Assembly (NCBI RefSeq): GCF_019219065.1 | Contig: NZ_JAHUWK010000016.1 | Span: forward strand, 1 to 64,000 | Source of the DNA: Duganella sp. sic0402 | GTDB taxonomy: Bacteria; Pseudomonadota; Gammaproteobacteria; Burkholderiales; Burkholderiaceae_D | Reading direction: 5' to 3' | DNA length: 64,000 nucleotides | In this document: positions 16,165 through 24,323 of the stretch, piece after piece | Layout of the letters: every line of letters starts with the position of its first letter | How positions within the stretch are numbered: position 1 is the stretch's first letter | Made by a program: the position numbers and the translations under genes | The notes under the pieces: model-generated | The model's database searches: none | What the model was told of the DNA's origin: nothing | Seen by the model: only the letters and a program-made list of their open reading frames with translations

Positions 16165-16865
16165 TCGCAGCCATCGCCGGTCTGCTGTTGGCGATGGGCT
16201 TGACGTCGCTGTTTGCCTTTCTCAAGCGTGGCCGGCCCGGCCCCATCGAACCGCGTTCGCACTTGCTCAAGGCCTGGGGCGGCTGCCTGGCCGTGCTGGC
16301 GGTGCTGCTGCTGTGGGAGCAGCGCACGCTGGCCAGCATCGGCATCGTGTGGGGGAATTATCTGGCGTGGCTGATCGGCGCGGCACTGGGGATGACGATT
16401 TTAAGCACCTCGGTGATATCGGTGATCCAGGCCAGCAAGGGCGGCAAGGCGGCTGTGCCGGCCGACTCGGAGGCGGGTCTGATGCGCTTGCTGGCCACAC
16501 CTGCGTGGTTCCGCTGGGCGGTGGTCATCACCGCCGGGGTCACTGAGGAAATCATGTTCCGTGGCTATCCGATCGAACGCCTGTATGAACTGACCGGCAG
16601 CCTGTGGATCGCCGCACTGGTCCCGCTGACGGTGTTCACGCTGGCACACCTGGGCGGCTGGTCATGGGGGCATCTGATCGGCGTGATGTTCGGCGGCAGC
16701 CTGCTGACTGGCTTATATCTGTGGCAGCGCGACCTGGTCGCCTGCATGATCGCGCATGTGCTGATCGACGCGCTGATTATCTTCCTGCCTGCGCTGCTCA
16801 GGAAACTGGCGGCCCGCGCCGTGCCGTATGCACATGAGCAGACTGAGGCTGCAAAGCCTTCTTGA
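16161..16865 (+). CDS. CPBP-family intramembrane metalloprotease
   Basis: This 234-residue protein has about seven hydrophobic helices and the three Abi/CPBP motifs: TEEIMFRGYPIER (EExxxR), FTLAHLGGW with a conserved histidine, and AHVLIDAL. These form the active site of Rce1-like membrane proteases. The ATG at 16161 overlaps the GST stop (ATGA). The last 68 bases overlap the 3' end of speD on the other strand, an unusually long convergent overlap. The substrate is unknown. Confidence 0.9.
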   Translation: MIAAIAGLLLAMGLTSLFAFLKRGRPGPIEPRSHLLKAWGGCLAVLAVLLLWEQRTLASIGIVWGNYLAWLIGAALGMTILSTSVISVIQASKGGKAAVPADSEAGLMRLLATPAWFRWAVVITAGVTEEIMFRGYPIERLYELTGSLWIAALVPLTVFTLAHLGGWSWGHLIGVMFGGSLLTGLYLWQRDLVACMIAHVLIDALIIFLPALLRKLAARAVPYAHEQTEAAKPS

Positions 16866-17196
16866 TGATAGCGAGCGCTAACTCAGGCTGCGCGCTGCCG
16901 CACATGAAGATATCGGCCGCAGCAAAGCTGCATTCCGGCCAAGTGTGTATCGTAATGTGCGATTCGGCCAGCAGCACCACGCCGGTCACGCCCTGGCCTT
17001 CGCCAAACGCATGAAAATGACTGAACAGCACACGCGCGCCCGCAGTTTCGGCGGCGCCGCGCAGCAGGCTTTCCAGCGCCGCGCAGTCGCTTAATTTTTC
17101 GGCAGCGATGCCATTCAGGTCGGCCAGCACATGCGTGCCGGACGGCGCGTGCGCCACCGGCGCCGCCGCATCGGCCGGCAGGGATTCACGCTTCAC
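16798..17196 (-). CDS. speD: S-adenosylmethionine decarboxylase proenzyme (class 1B)
   Basis: This 132-residue enzyme decarboxylates AdoMet to provide the aminopropyl donor for polyamine synthesis. It is the small, self-processing pyruvoyl type. Cleavage is expected between E78 and S79 in LLAESHITIHTWPE, with S79 becoming the pyruvoyl group. H84 and C99 sit exactly 5 and 20 residues later, as in the characterised Thermotoga enzyme (S63/H68/C83). The start is a GTG overlapping the stop of the 59-aa gene (GTGA). It is the last gene of the DUF350-SPFH-DUF4178 operon. Confidence 0.95.
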   Translation of the reverse strand: MKRESLPADAAAPVAHAPSGTHVLADLNGIAAEKLSDCAALESLLRGAAETAGARVLFSHFHAFGEGQGVTGVVLLAESHITIHTWPECSFAAADIFMCGSAQPELALAIIKKALQPQSAHVHTARRGPPVS

Positions 17197-17372
17197 TTGT
17201 GGCCTCCGCCGCCCGAACCGCCGCCCCAGCTGCCACCGCCACCGCCGGTGTGCGAACTCCAGGCGCTGCCGCGAAGGCCGCTGCCCGAGCTGCTGCCGCC
17301 CGCCATGCGCGTCCAGCTGCTGCCGGCGCTGAACAGCACGACGATGATGGCGTAGATAAAAAATCTATTCAT
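17193..17372 (-). CDS. 59-aa glycine-rich membrane protein
   Basis: This small gene encodes a 59-residue protein with one N-terminal membrane helix (MNRFFIYAIIVVLFSAGSS) and a glycine and serine-rich tail that finishes GGGSGGGGHK. Its start overlaps the stop of the DUF4178 gene (ATGA), and its stop overlaps the speD start (GTGA), so it is translationally coupled on both sides. That makes it a real gene despite its size. It has no recognisable catalytic motif. It may be a small membrane anchor or regulator of the SpeD/DUF4178 machinery; that is inference. Confidence 0.8.
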   Translation of the reverse strand: MNRFFIYAIIVVLFSAGSSWTRMAGGSSSGSGLRGSAWSSHTGGGGGSWGGGSGGGGHK

Positions 17373-18838
17373 GCTTGGTCATTATTATCAAGGAAGGTCG
17401 CCGGCAGGTAGATGGCCAGCGCGGCGATCGCGCTCAGGAACCAGGTATTGGAAAAATTAAACAGCAGCGGAATCGCATTCACGGCCAGCATGAACCAGAT
17501 GATGTATTTGGCGGCGGTGCGATGGCGGTTGTTGGCAAATGGCTTGTTCTTTGACGGCGATTTCACGCGGCCCTTGAAGGCCGCGCCAAACCACTGCGCC
17601 AGCTGGTCGGCCGACACCGGCGCGGAGCGCGACCAGGTCATTTCCTGCGGCGTGGTTTCCGCCGCCAGGCGCAGCTGGCCGGCCTGGAATTCCTCCACCT
17701 GGGTTTTGTCGCCGACGCTGACGCGCCAGTTGAACGCCCCCACCGCGTAGGTCACCACCGCGCCGTAATCGTACAGGCGCGAAAACTGCACTTTATCCAC
17801 AAGCACCGTGGCGGCGCCCGGCGTGTACGTCAATGGCCAATCCGACAGCACATTGGCGCCGGACCAGCCTTCGTCCGTCTCCACCAGCCAGGAGAAGCCG
17901 GCGCGCGGACCATACATCAGGTATTCGTTCCATTGCGTGCCCTCGTCGTCGGCACGGCGCATCATGCCGATGATGGTGAAGTCCTGGTTGTTGATTTTGG
18001 CGGTGGCGCCCAGTTCGATGGTCAACGGCACAGCGGCTACGCGCTCACCGGCGGCCACCACTTGCGCCTCCGGGCTGGCGGCGTCGATTTGCGTGGCGCA
18101 GGCGGGGCAGACCAGGTTGGCGGTCACGCCGGGCAGGTATTTGATCGGACTGCCGCAGGACGGGCAGTCGAGCGCATCGAGCTTGCCGCGATAACGGCCG
18201 GCCGCGCGCTGGATGGTGTCGTCGTCGCGCAGCAGCTGGCATTGCAGGCTGTCCAGCGTGACCGCAATGCCGGTGTAGACCACCGGCTGCGGGCCATCCG
18301 AATAATCGAGGGTGATGAATTCCGCACCACGGCGGAAATCCGCCACGCGCGCCTGATAGCCATCGCCGACCTTGAAGGGCAGCTCGCCCTGACCGCCGAC
18401 GCAATCGGCCACGCGCACTTCGGCTGCCGTGTACAGGCCATTGCCGATCTGGTAGCTGCGGCCCGGCACCAGGTCGTCAAAAGGCAGGGGCTGCGGCTCG
18501 CCCTGGTATTCGGCGGTGATGGTGTACATGCCGGACGAATCGCCCAGCCACGAGGTTTTGCCGTCGTCAAAGAACAGGAACCACTCGTTCCACATGCCGG
18601 CGGAATAGCGTAGCTGGATGCGCCCGACCACTGTGAACGGCCGGCCGCCCAGCACGCCGGCGGTGCCGATCTGGATCGGCGAATAGTCCTCCAGCACGGA
18701 CGACATCTTGCCCAGGTCTTTGACGGCGTCGGCGTCCTTGAGCACGCGCGTGCTGCAATACTCGCACACCGCCATGACCGAGGCGTGCGAGCGGAATTTG
18801 ACTTCCGCACCGCAGCTGGGACAGGAAACGATTTGCAT
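17369..18838 (-). CDS. Zinc-ribbon / DUF4178 membrane protein
   Basis: This 489-residue protein has two repeats of a zinc ribbon followed by a DUF4178-type domain. The first ribbon has C6, C9, C25 and C28; the second lies around residues 224-245 (CPSC...CPAC). Each is followed by a beta-rich domain containing a conserved WNEWFLFF or WNEYLMYG pattern. The C-terminus holds two hydrophobic helices (about residues 435-480), so the protein is probably membrane-anchored with cytosolic domains. DUF4178 proteins are often encoded beside polyamine genes and SPFH proteins, as here. The biochemical role is unknown. Confidence 0.88.
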   Translation of the reverse strand: MQIVSCPSCGAEVKFRSHASVMAVCEYCSTRVLKDADAVKDLGKMSSVLEDYSPIQIGTAGVLGGRPFTVVGRIQLRYSAGMWNEWFLFFDDGKTSWLGDSSGMYTITAEYQGEPQPLPFDDLVPGRSYQIGNGLYTAAEVRVADCVGGQGELPFKVGDGYQARVADFRRGAEFITLDYSDGPQPVVYTGIAVTLDSLQCQLLRDDDTIQRAAGRYRGKLDALDCPSCGSPIKYLPGVTANLVCPACATQIDAASPEAQVVAAGERVAAVPLTIELGATAKINNQDFTIIGMMRRADDEGTQWNEYLMYGPRAGFSWLVETDEGWSGANVLSDWPLTYTPGAATVLVDKVQFSRLYDYGAVVTYAVGAFNWRVSVGDKTQVEEFQAGQLRLAAETTPQEMTWSRSAPVSADQLAQWFGAAFKGRVKSPSKNKPFANNRHRTAAKYIIWFMLAVNAIPLLFNFSNTWFLSAIAALAIYLPATFLDNNDQA

Positions 18839-18844
18839 GCAGTG

Positions 18845-19873
18845 TTAGCCGATCAGTTTTTTCAGTAGTTCTGCCTTGCTGCTGTCGTAGTCGGCGGCCG
18901 AGATCAAGCCTTTGTCGAGCAGTCCTTTGAGTTTTTCCAGGCGCGCTTCGATGGAGTCCTCGGCCGCTGCTGCTGCAGGGGCGGCGGCTTGCGGCGCCAG
19001 CGTGCTGCCCAGCGTCTGACCGATCACCTGGCCGACCGTCATGCCCGCGCCCAGACCGGCGCCGATGCCTGCCAGGCCGCCTTCATTGCCGGCCGCCAGC
19101 GGAATCGAACTGGCCACCTGGTACTTGGTGAAGCCAGCCATCTTGTCCGCGCTCATGCCGCCCTTCATGCCGGCCGAGATGCGCTCGTCCAGCGCCGCTT
19201 GCAGTTCTTCCGGCAGGCTGACGCTGGCCACGTTGAATTCATCCAGCGCGATACCGTAGCGCGCGAATGCGGTGGTCAGGTCGCCCTTGACCTGCTGCGC
19301 CATCAAGGCCTGGTTGGCGGCCATATCGAGGAAGGGCACTTGCGACGCGCCCAGCGAGCTGGCCATGGTCGCCATCAGGATGCCGCGCAGCTGGTCTTCC
19401 ACCTCGTCGCGGGTATAGATTTCGCGGGTGCCGCTGATTTCGGTGAAGAAGGCGCGCGCATTGGTCACGCGGTAGGAATACATGCCGAAGGCACGCACCC
19501 GCACCATGTCGAAGTCCTTGTCGCGGATGGTGATCGGCTGCGCCGTGCCCCATTTGCGGCCGGTCTGCACGCGGGTGCTGAAGAAGTAGACATCCGACTT
19601 GAACGGTGAGTCGAACAGCTTGTCCCAGTTTTTCAGGTTGGTCAGCACTGGCAGCGTGCGCGTGGTCAGCGTGTGGGTGCCGGGGCCGAACACGTCGGCC
19701 ACCTGGCCTTCGTTGACGAACACCGCCACCTGCGATTCACGCACCACCAGCTGGCCGCCGTTCTGGATCTCCTGGTCCGCCATCGGATAGCGCCAGGCCA
19801 GCACGCCTTCGCTGTCCTCGTTCCATTGCAATACATCGATAAACTGCTTCTTGATAAAGCTGCCGATACCCAT
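18845..19873 (-). CDS. SPFH/Band-7 domain protein with C-terminal SHOCT motif
   Basis: This 342-residue protein carries an SPFH-like domain of the virion-core/YdjI group (about residues 25-240), which typically oligomerises at membranes. An alanine and glycine-rich segment (about 255-300) leads to a SHOCT-type bihelical motif at the end (EARLEKLKGLLDKGLISAADY, about residues 305-342), usually a targeting or oligomerisation tag. GAGGA precedes the ATG. It lies between DUF350 and DUF4178 genes on the same strand, 6 bases from the latter. A scaffold role for the polyamine locus is inferred. Confidence 0.88.
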   Translation of the reverse strand: MGIGSFIKKQFIDVLQWNEDSEGVLAWRYPMADQEIQNGGQLVVRESQVAVFVNEGQVADVFGPGTHTLTTRTLPVLTNLKNWDKLFDSPFKSDVYFFSTRVQTGRKWGTAQPITIRDKDFDMVRVRAFGMYSYRVTNARAFFTEISGTREIYTRDEVEDQLRGILMATMASSLGASQVPFLDMAANQALMAQQVKGDLTTAFARYGIALDEFNVASVSLPEELQAALDERISAGMKGGMSADKMAGFTKYQVASSIPLAAGNEGGLAGIGAGLGAGMTVGQVIGQTLGSTLAPQAAAPAAAAAEDSIEARLEKLKGLLDKGLISAADYDSSKAELLKKLIG

Positions 19874-19885
19874 GATGGTCCTCGC

Positions 19886-20272
19886 TTAGGAAATGCAGGC
19901 GCCGTTGATCACGCCGATGGAAATGGAAATCGCGCTCAGCAGGCCGCCGAACGCCGTGTTGTTGGCTTCAATCTGGTCTTTGGACATATTTAGCACGCGC
20001 GTGGTGATCGCATACGCCAGTCCCTGTATCACCATGGCGCCGAACGCCCAGGCGAGGAACTGCTGGTAATCCAGTGTATGCATCAGCGCCGAACCGATGG
20101 TGATGGAAAAACCTATCAGCGCCCCGCCCAGCGATAGCGCCGCCGCCTGATTGCCGGCGCGGATCAGCTTTACCTCGTCGTAAGGCGTCATCCAGGTGTA
20201 GGCTTTAAAGAACACCGCCAGCAGCAAAGCAGCCAGTAACAGGTGTATCAGATAGTTTAGGATGGCGGGCAC
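19886..20272 (-). CDS. DUF350 membrane protein
   Basis: This 128-residue protein has four hydrophobic helices, which corresponds to one pair of DUF350 repeats (YjfL-like). The start is a GTG at 20270-20272 with AAGG upstream. DUF350 proteins recur beside polyamine-linked genes, including the E. coli yjfIJKLMC operon with its glutathionylspermidine-synthase-like member. It is the promoter-proximal gene of the minus-strand operon and faces the aminopropyltransferase gene across a 50-bp divergent gap. The transport or signalling function is not established. Confidence 0.85.
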   Translation of the reverse strand: MPAILNYLIHLLLAALLLAVFFKAYTWMTPYDEVKLIRAGNQAAALSLGGALIGFSITIGSALMHTLDYQQFLAWAFGAMVIQGLAYAITTRVLNMSKDQIEANNTAFGGLLSAISISIGVINGACIS

Positions 20273-20291
20273 GGCGCACCTTCAGGTAAAG

Positions 20292-20308
20292 TTATTACTT
20301 GATAATAA
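20292..20308. promoter_or_regulatory. Operator-like dyad in the divergent polyamine-locus promoter
   Basis: TTATTA (20292-20297) and TAATAA (20303-20308) form a perfect dyad around CTTGA. It lies near the middle of the 50-bp gap between the DUF350 and aminopropyltransferase starts, an ideal place for a repressor that controls both arms. AT-rich promoters can show such symmetry by chance, so this is a candidate only. Confidence 0.4.
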
Positions 20309-20322
20309 TGCAAACGAGCTAA

Positions 20323-21834
20323 ATGAACAAAAAGATTCTCATCCTGTCCGTGTTTGTGGTGGCGTCCTGTGGCCTGGCGTATGAATTGATCGCCGGCGCC
20401 TTGTCCAGCTATCTGCTGGGCGACTCGGTGCTGCAGTTCTCCACCATTATCGGATGCTACCTGTTTGCGATGGGCGTGGGCGCGCATTTCTCCAAGTACG
20501 TAAAGGACGAAGACGTGCTGGCGCGCTTTGTCGATATCGAGCTGGCGGTAGGCCTGGTCGGCGGCCTGTCGGCGGCGATTTTGTTCATGACGTTCTCGTG
20601 GATGGCGGCGCCGTTCCGCACCATGCTGTACACCATGGTGTTCCTGGTTGGCGCCTTTGTCGGCATGGAAGTGCCGCTGGTGATGCGCGCGCTGAACCAG
20701 CGCCAGACCGCCTTCAATGAATTGGTCAGCAAGGTGCTGACGTTTGATTATCTGGGCGCGCTTGCGGTGTCGGTGCTGTTCCCGCTGGTGCTGGCGCCGA
20801 CGCTGGGCCTGGTGCGTACCGGTTTCCTGTTCGGCATGCTGAATGTGGGCGTGGCCCTGTGGACAATCAGCGTGTTTCGCACAGAACTGAAAAATGTCAC
20901 CGGCCGCATGCTGCGCGCCAGCGCGGTGCTGTGTGTGCTGGTGGTCGGTTTTTCATTTGCCGACAAGCTGACGCACTGGGGCGAGCATGGGCTGTTTGGC
21001 GATGAAATCGTCTACGCCACCACCACGCCGTATCAGCGGCTGGTGATCACTCGCTGGAAAGACGACACGCGGTTGTACATCAACGGCAATCTGCAATTCT
21101 CCTCGCGTGATGAATACCGCTATCACGAGGCGCTGGTGCATCCGGTGCTGGAGACGCTGCCGTGGGCGAAGCGGGTGCTGGTGCTGGGTGGCGGCGACGG
21201 CCTGGCGCTGCGCGAGATCCTGCGCTATCAGCATATCGAACACGTTACGCTGGTCGACCTGGACCCGGCCATGACCACCGCCTTCACGCAGCGCGAAGAA
21301 TTGGTCAAGCTGAATAACGCTTCCTTCAGCGACAAGCGCGTGCGCGTGGTTAACGCCGATGCGGCGCAGTGGCTACAGCATAACGACGATATGTTCGATG
21401 CGGTCATCGTCGACTTTCCCGATCCCTCCAGCTTCGCTCTGGGCAAGCTGTACTCGGTGCCGTTCTACGGCATGGTGCGCAAGCATCTGGCGGCGAATGG
21501 CCTGATGGTGGTGCAGTCGACGTCGCCGTTCTTTGCACCGCACGCTTACTGGACTATCGATGCGACGCTGCGCGAGGTGGGCATGAAGACTTATCCTTAT
21601 CACGCCTATGTGCCTTCGTTCGGCGAGTGGGGCTTTATTCTTGCCACGCCGCAGGCCACGTACACGCCGCCGGTCAGCTATCGTCTGCCAATGCGCTACC
21701 TGAATGCCGACACCACGCGCGAGATGTTCATCTTCCCGCCGGATATGAAGCCGCTGCCGATGCAGCCGAACCGGCTCAACACCCAGTCGCTCGTGCATGA
21801 ATTCGAGCAGGACTGGCGCCGGGTGATACGCTGA
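20323..21834 (+). CDS. Membrane-embedded polyamine aminopropyltransferase (spermidine synthase-like)
   Basis: This 503-residue protein has about seven membrane helices in its first 210 residues and a spermidine-synthase domain in the rest. The Rossmann motif VLVLGGGDGLALREIL, the acidic DLDPAM and the catalytic-region VDFPDPSSFALGKLYS are present, as in SpeE enzymes that transfer an aminopropyl group from decarboxylated AdoMet. The amine acceptor is unknown. SpeD, encoded in the facing operon, would supply its donor. Its stop overlaps the next start, coupling it to the FAD enzyme. Confidence 0.92.
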   Translation: MNKKILILSVFVVASCGLAYELIAGALSSYLLGDSVLQFSTIIGCYLFAMGVGAHFSKYVKDEDVLARFVDIELAVGLVGGLSAAILFMTFSWMAAPFRTMLYTMVFLVGAFVGMEVPLVMRALNQRQTAFNELVSKVLTFDYLGALAVSVLFPLVLAPTLGLVRTGFLFGMLNVGVALWTISVFRTELKNVTGRMLRASAVLCVLVVGFSFADKLTHWGEHGLFGDEIVYATTTPYQRLVITRWKDDTRLYINGNLQFSSRDEYRYHEALVHPVLETLPWAKRVLVLGGGDGLALREILRYQHIEHVTLVDLDPAMTTAFTQREELVKLNNASFSDKRVRVVNADAAQWLQHNDDMFDAVIVDFPDPSSFALGKLYSVPFYGMVRKHLAANGLMVVQSTSPFFAPHAYWTIDATLREVGMKTYPYHAYVPSFGEWGFILATPQATYTPPVSYRLPMRYLNADTTREMFIFPPDMKPLPMQPNRLNTQSLVHEFEQDWRRVIR

Positions 21835-23456
21835 TGCTGCGCCGTTCTTTCCTGGTCTGGGCTGGCGCCACTGGCGCCACGGTGGCTGGCAGCGGGCTGG
21901 CGTTCCAGCGCTGGCAGGAGATTACGCCGACACTGCATTACGTCGGCCGTGACGAGGGCCACTTCCTGCGCGACAAGCGTGCGTTGCCGCCGCCATCGCA
22001 AGTTATCCACACCGATGTCGCGATTCTCGGCTCCGGCGTGGCCGGCCTTACCGCCGCGTGGAAGCTGAAAAAACTGGACAAGACCGATGTGCTGATGATC
22101 GATGGCCCGCAGCCATATGGCAACGCGGCTGGCGGCGCTTTTGGCGAATACGAATACCCGACCGGTGCGCACTATCTGCCGCTGCCGTCGCCCGAATCCA
22201 CGCATGTGCGCGAGATTCTGGCGGACCTGGGCATCATCCAGAAGGATGCGTATGCAGAGAAGCCTTATTACGACGAGCGCTTCATCCTGCACGCGCCGGA
22301 AGAGCGTCTACTGTTCAATGGCCAATGGCAGGAAGGCTTTATTCCCACCGACGGCGTGGCGCAGTGGGAGCTGGATGAGCACAGGCGCTTCTTCGAGGAA
22401 GTGCGGCGACTGCGGCAGATGCATGGCGCGGATGGCCGTCGGGTGTTCGTATTCCCGACCGTGATGTCGTCGGAAGATCCGCAATGGCAGGCGCTGGACC
22501 GCATCACGCTGAAGCAGTGGATGGATCAAAACGGCTACAAGTCGCCAACGCTGCACTGGTATCTGAATTACTGCTGCCGTGATGATTACGGCACGCGCTA
22601 TGACAAGGTGTCGGCGTGGGCCGGTCTGCATTACTACTGTAGCCGCTGGGGGCAGGCCGCGAATGCGGGCGATGGCGCCTGGCTGACCTGGCCGGGCGGC
22701 TTGCAGCCGCTGGCTGCCGGTATCGAGAAGCTGGCAGCGGTCAAGCGCATGGCGGGCACCACGGTGTCGCTGAAAAAAACGGCAGACGGTGTCGAGGCGC
22801 TGTGCTTCAAGCTGGAAAACGGCCAGCCGACCAGCTATCTGGTGCGCGCGCGCAAAGCTATCTGCGCGATGCCGGCTTATGTGGCGGCGCGGGTTGTGGA
22901 TAACATCGGCGAATACGGTTTCGACGCGGCGAAGCATGCGCCGGAATATGCGCCGTGGATGGTGGCGAATTTCCTGCTCAAACGCTTTCCGGAAGAATTG
23001 CAGGGTGGCGTCAACCCGCAGCCGCTGTCGTGGGATAACGTGGTGTACAGCGAGCCGGGACTGGGCTATGTGGTGTCGACGCACCAGGATATCCGTGTGC
23101 AGCCGCCGCAGAAGACCGTGTTCAGCGCCTATGTTGCGCTGTCCGACCGCAAGGCCAGCAGCGCGCGCGGGTGGATGGCATCGGCCAAGCCGGAAGAACT
23201 GCTGGCGCTGGCCAGCGCCGATTTGAAGACCGCCTACGGAGGCCAGCTTGCGTCCTGCATCGAGCGGGTCGACATTACCTTGCGCGGTCATGCGATGGCG
23301 GTCCCGTGGCCCAATTTCCGCAGCAACGCCGGCATGAAGGCGCTGCGCGAGGTGGATGGCCCTATCCTGTTCGCGCATGCCGATCTTTCAGGCTTCTCGG
23401 TATTCGAGGAAGCCGCCTGGTGGGGCATCCGCGCGGCACAGCTGGCGGCAAAGTGA
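21834..23456 (+). CDS. Exported FAD-dependent amine-oxidase-like oxidoreductase
   Basis: This 540-residue flavoprotein has a Tat-like N-terminus (MLRRSFLVWAGATGATVAGSG) and then the FAD-binding motif AILGSGVAGLTAAWKL (about residues 63-78). A C-terminal FAD-closing region (PILFAHADLSGFSVFEEAAWWG) is of the monoamine-oxidase type. It starts on the last base of the aminopropyltransferase stop (TGATG). An exported amine oxidase beside a membrane aminopropyltransferase suggests oxidation of a polyamine or a polyamine-modified product outside the cytoplasm; the substrate is unproven. Confidence 0.85.
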   Translation: MLRRSFLVWAGATGATVAGSGLAFQRWQEITPTLHYVGRDEGHFLRDKRALPPPSQVIHTDVAILGSGVAGLTAAWKLKKLDKTDVLMIDGPQPYGNAAGGAFGEYEYPTGAHYLPLPSPESTHVREILADLGIIQKDAYAEKPYYDERFILHAPEERLLFNGQWQEGFIPTDGVAQWELDEHRRFFEEVRRLRQMHGADGRRVFVFPTVMSSEDPQWQALDRITLKQWMDQNGYKSPTLHWYLNYCCRDDYGTRYDKVSAWAGLHYYCSRWGQAANAGDGAWLTWPGGLQPLAAGIEKLAAVKRMAGTTVSLKKTADGVEALCFKLENGQPTSYLVRARKAICAMPAYVAARVVDNIGEYGFDAAKHAPEYAPWMVANFLLKRFPEELQGGVNPQPLSWDNVVYSEPGLGYVVSTHQDIRVQPPQKTVFSAYVALSDRKASSARGWMASAKPEELLALASADLKTAYGGQLASCIERVDITLRGHAMAVPWPNFRSNAGMKALREVDGPILFAHADLSGFSVFEEAAWWGIRAAQLAAK

Positions 23457-23468
23457 TATGCTAAAACC

Positions 23469-24311
23469 ATGACCCATAACGCCCGCGAGCGCTTCCGCGC
23501 CACCCCCAAACTCAAGCTGCGCGACAAGGATGCAGACGACACCACCTTCTCGACGCGCGCCGCCAATCCCAAGCTTGGCAAGTCGCGCGCCAAGACGCTG
23601 GACCTTGAACGTACCGCCGGCCTGATCGAACGCATCTCGGCCTTGCAGGACAAGCTGTACGCGCAGCACAAGCAGAAGGTGCTGCTGGTCCTGCAAGGCA
23701 CGGATACCGCCGGCAAGGATGGCGCGGTGCGTGCACTGTTCAAGGGGATCAATCCCATGGGCTTGCGCGCGGTGGCCTTCAAGGCGCCAACCGCCAGCGA
23801 CCTCGCGCATGATTACCTGTGGCGCATCCACCAGCATGTACCGATGGACGGGGAGATCGCCATCTTCAACCGCAGCCATTACGAAGACGTGCTGATCACC
23901 CGGGTACAAGGCTGGATCGATGACGAGGAATGCAAGCGCCGTTACGCGCAGATCCGCGACTTCGAACGCATGTTGGCGGAAACGGGCACGGTCATCATCA
24001 AGGTGTTCCTGCATATCTCCAAGGAAGAACAGCGCGAGCGTTTGCAGGAGCGACTGGACGACCCGGACAAGCAGTGGAAATTCAATCCGGAAGACATCAA
24101 GCAACGCGAAAAGTGGGACGACTATCAGCGCGCGTATGAAAAAGCGATCCGCGAGACGGACGCGCCGCACGCGCCGTGGTATGTGGTGCCGGCCAACTCC
24201 AAAACCCATCGCAACCTGGTGATCGCCAGCCTGCTGCTGGAGACGCTGGAAGGTATGGAGCTGAGTTATCCACCACCACATCCCGATCTGTCGTCATTCA
24301 CCGTGGAGTAA
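23469..24311 (+). CDS. ppk2: Polyphosphate kinase 2 family protein
   Basis: This 280-residue enzyme is a PPK2, which transfers phosphate between polyphosphate and nucleotides. The Walker A loop GTDTAGKDG (about residues 77-85), the Walker B region IAIFNRSHYEDVL and the lid region rich in arginine and lysine (SKEEQRERLQERLDDPDKQWKF) are present. The single-domain length fits class I-type or class III-type PPK2. It lies 12 bases after the FAD oxidoreductase and 12 bases before the aldehyde dehydrogenase. Direction and nucleotide preference cannot be told from sequence. Confidence 0.93.
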   Translation: MTHNARERFRATPKLKLRDKDADDTTFSTRAANPKLGKSRAKTLDLERTAGLIERISALQDKLYAQHKQKVLLVLQGTDTAGKDGAVRALFKGINPMGLRAVAFKAPTASDLAHDYLWRIHQHVPMDGEIAIFNRSHYEDVLITRVQGWIDDEECKRRYAQIRDFERMLAETGTVIIKVFLHISKEEQRERLQERLDDPDKQWKFNPEDIKQREKWDDYQRAYEKAIRETDAPHAPWYVVPANSKTHRNLVIASLLLETLEGMELSYPPPHPDLSSFTVE

Positions 24312-24323
24312 GGAGAATGACTT

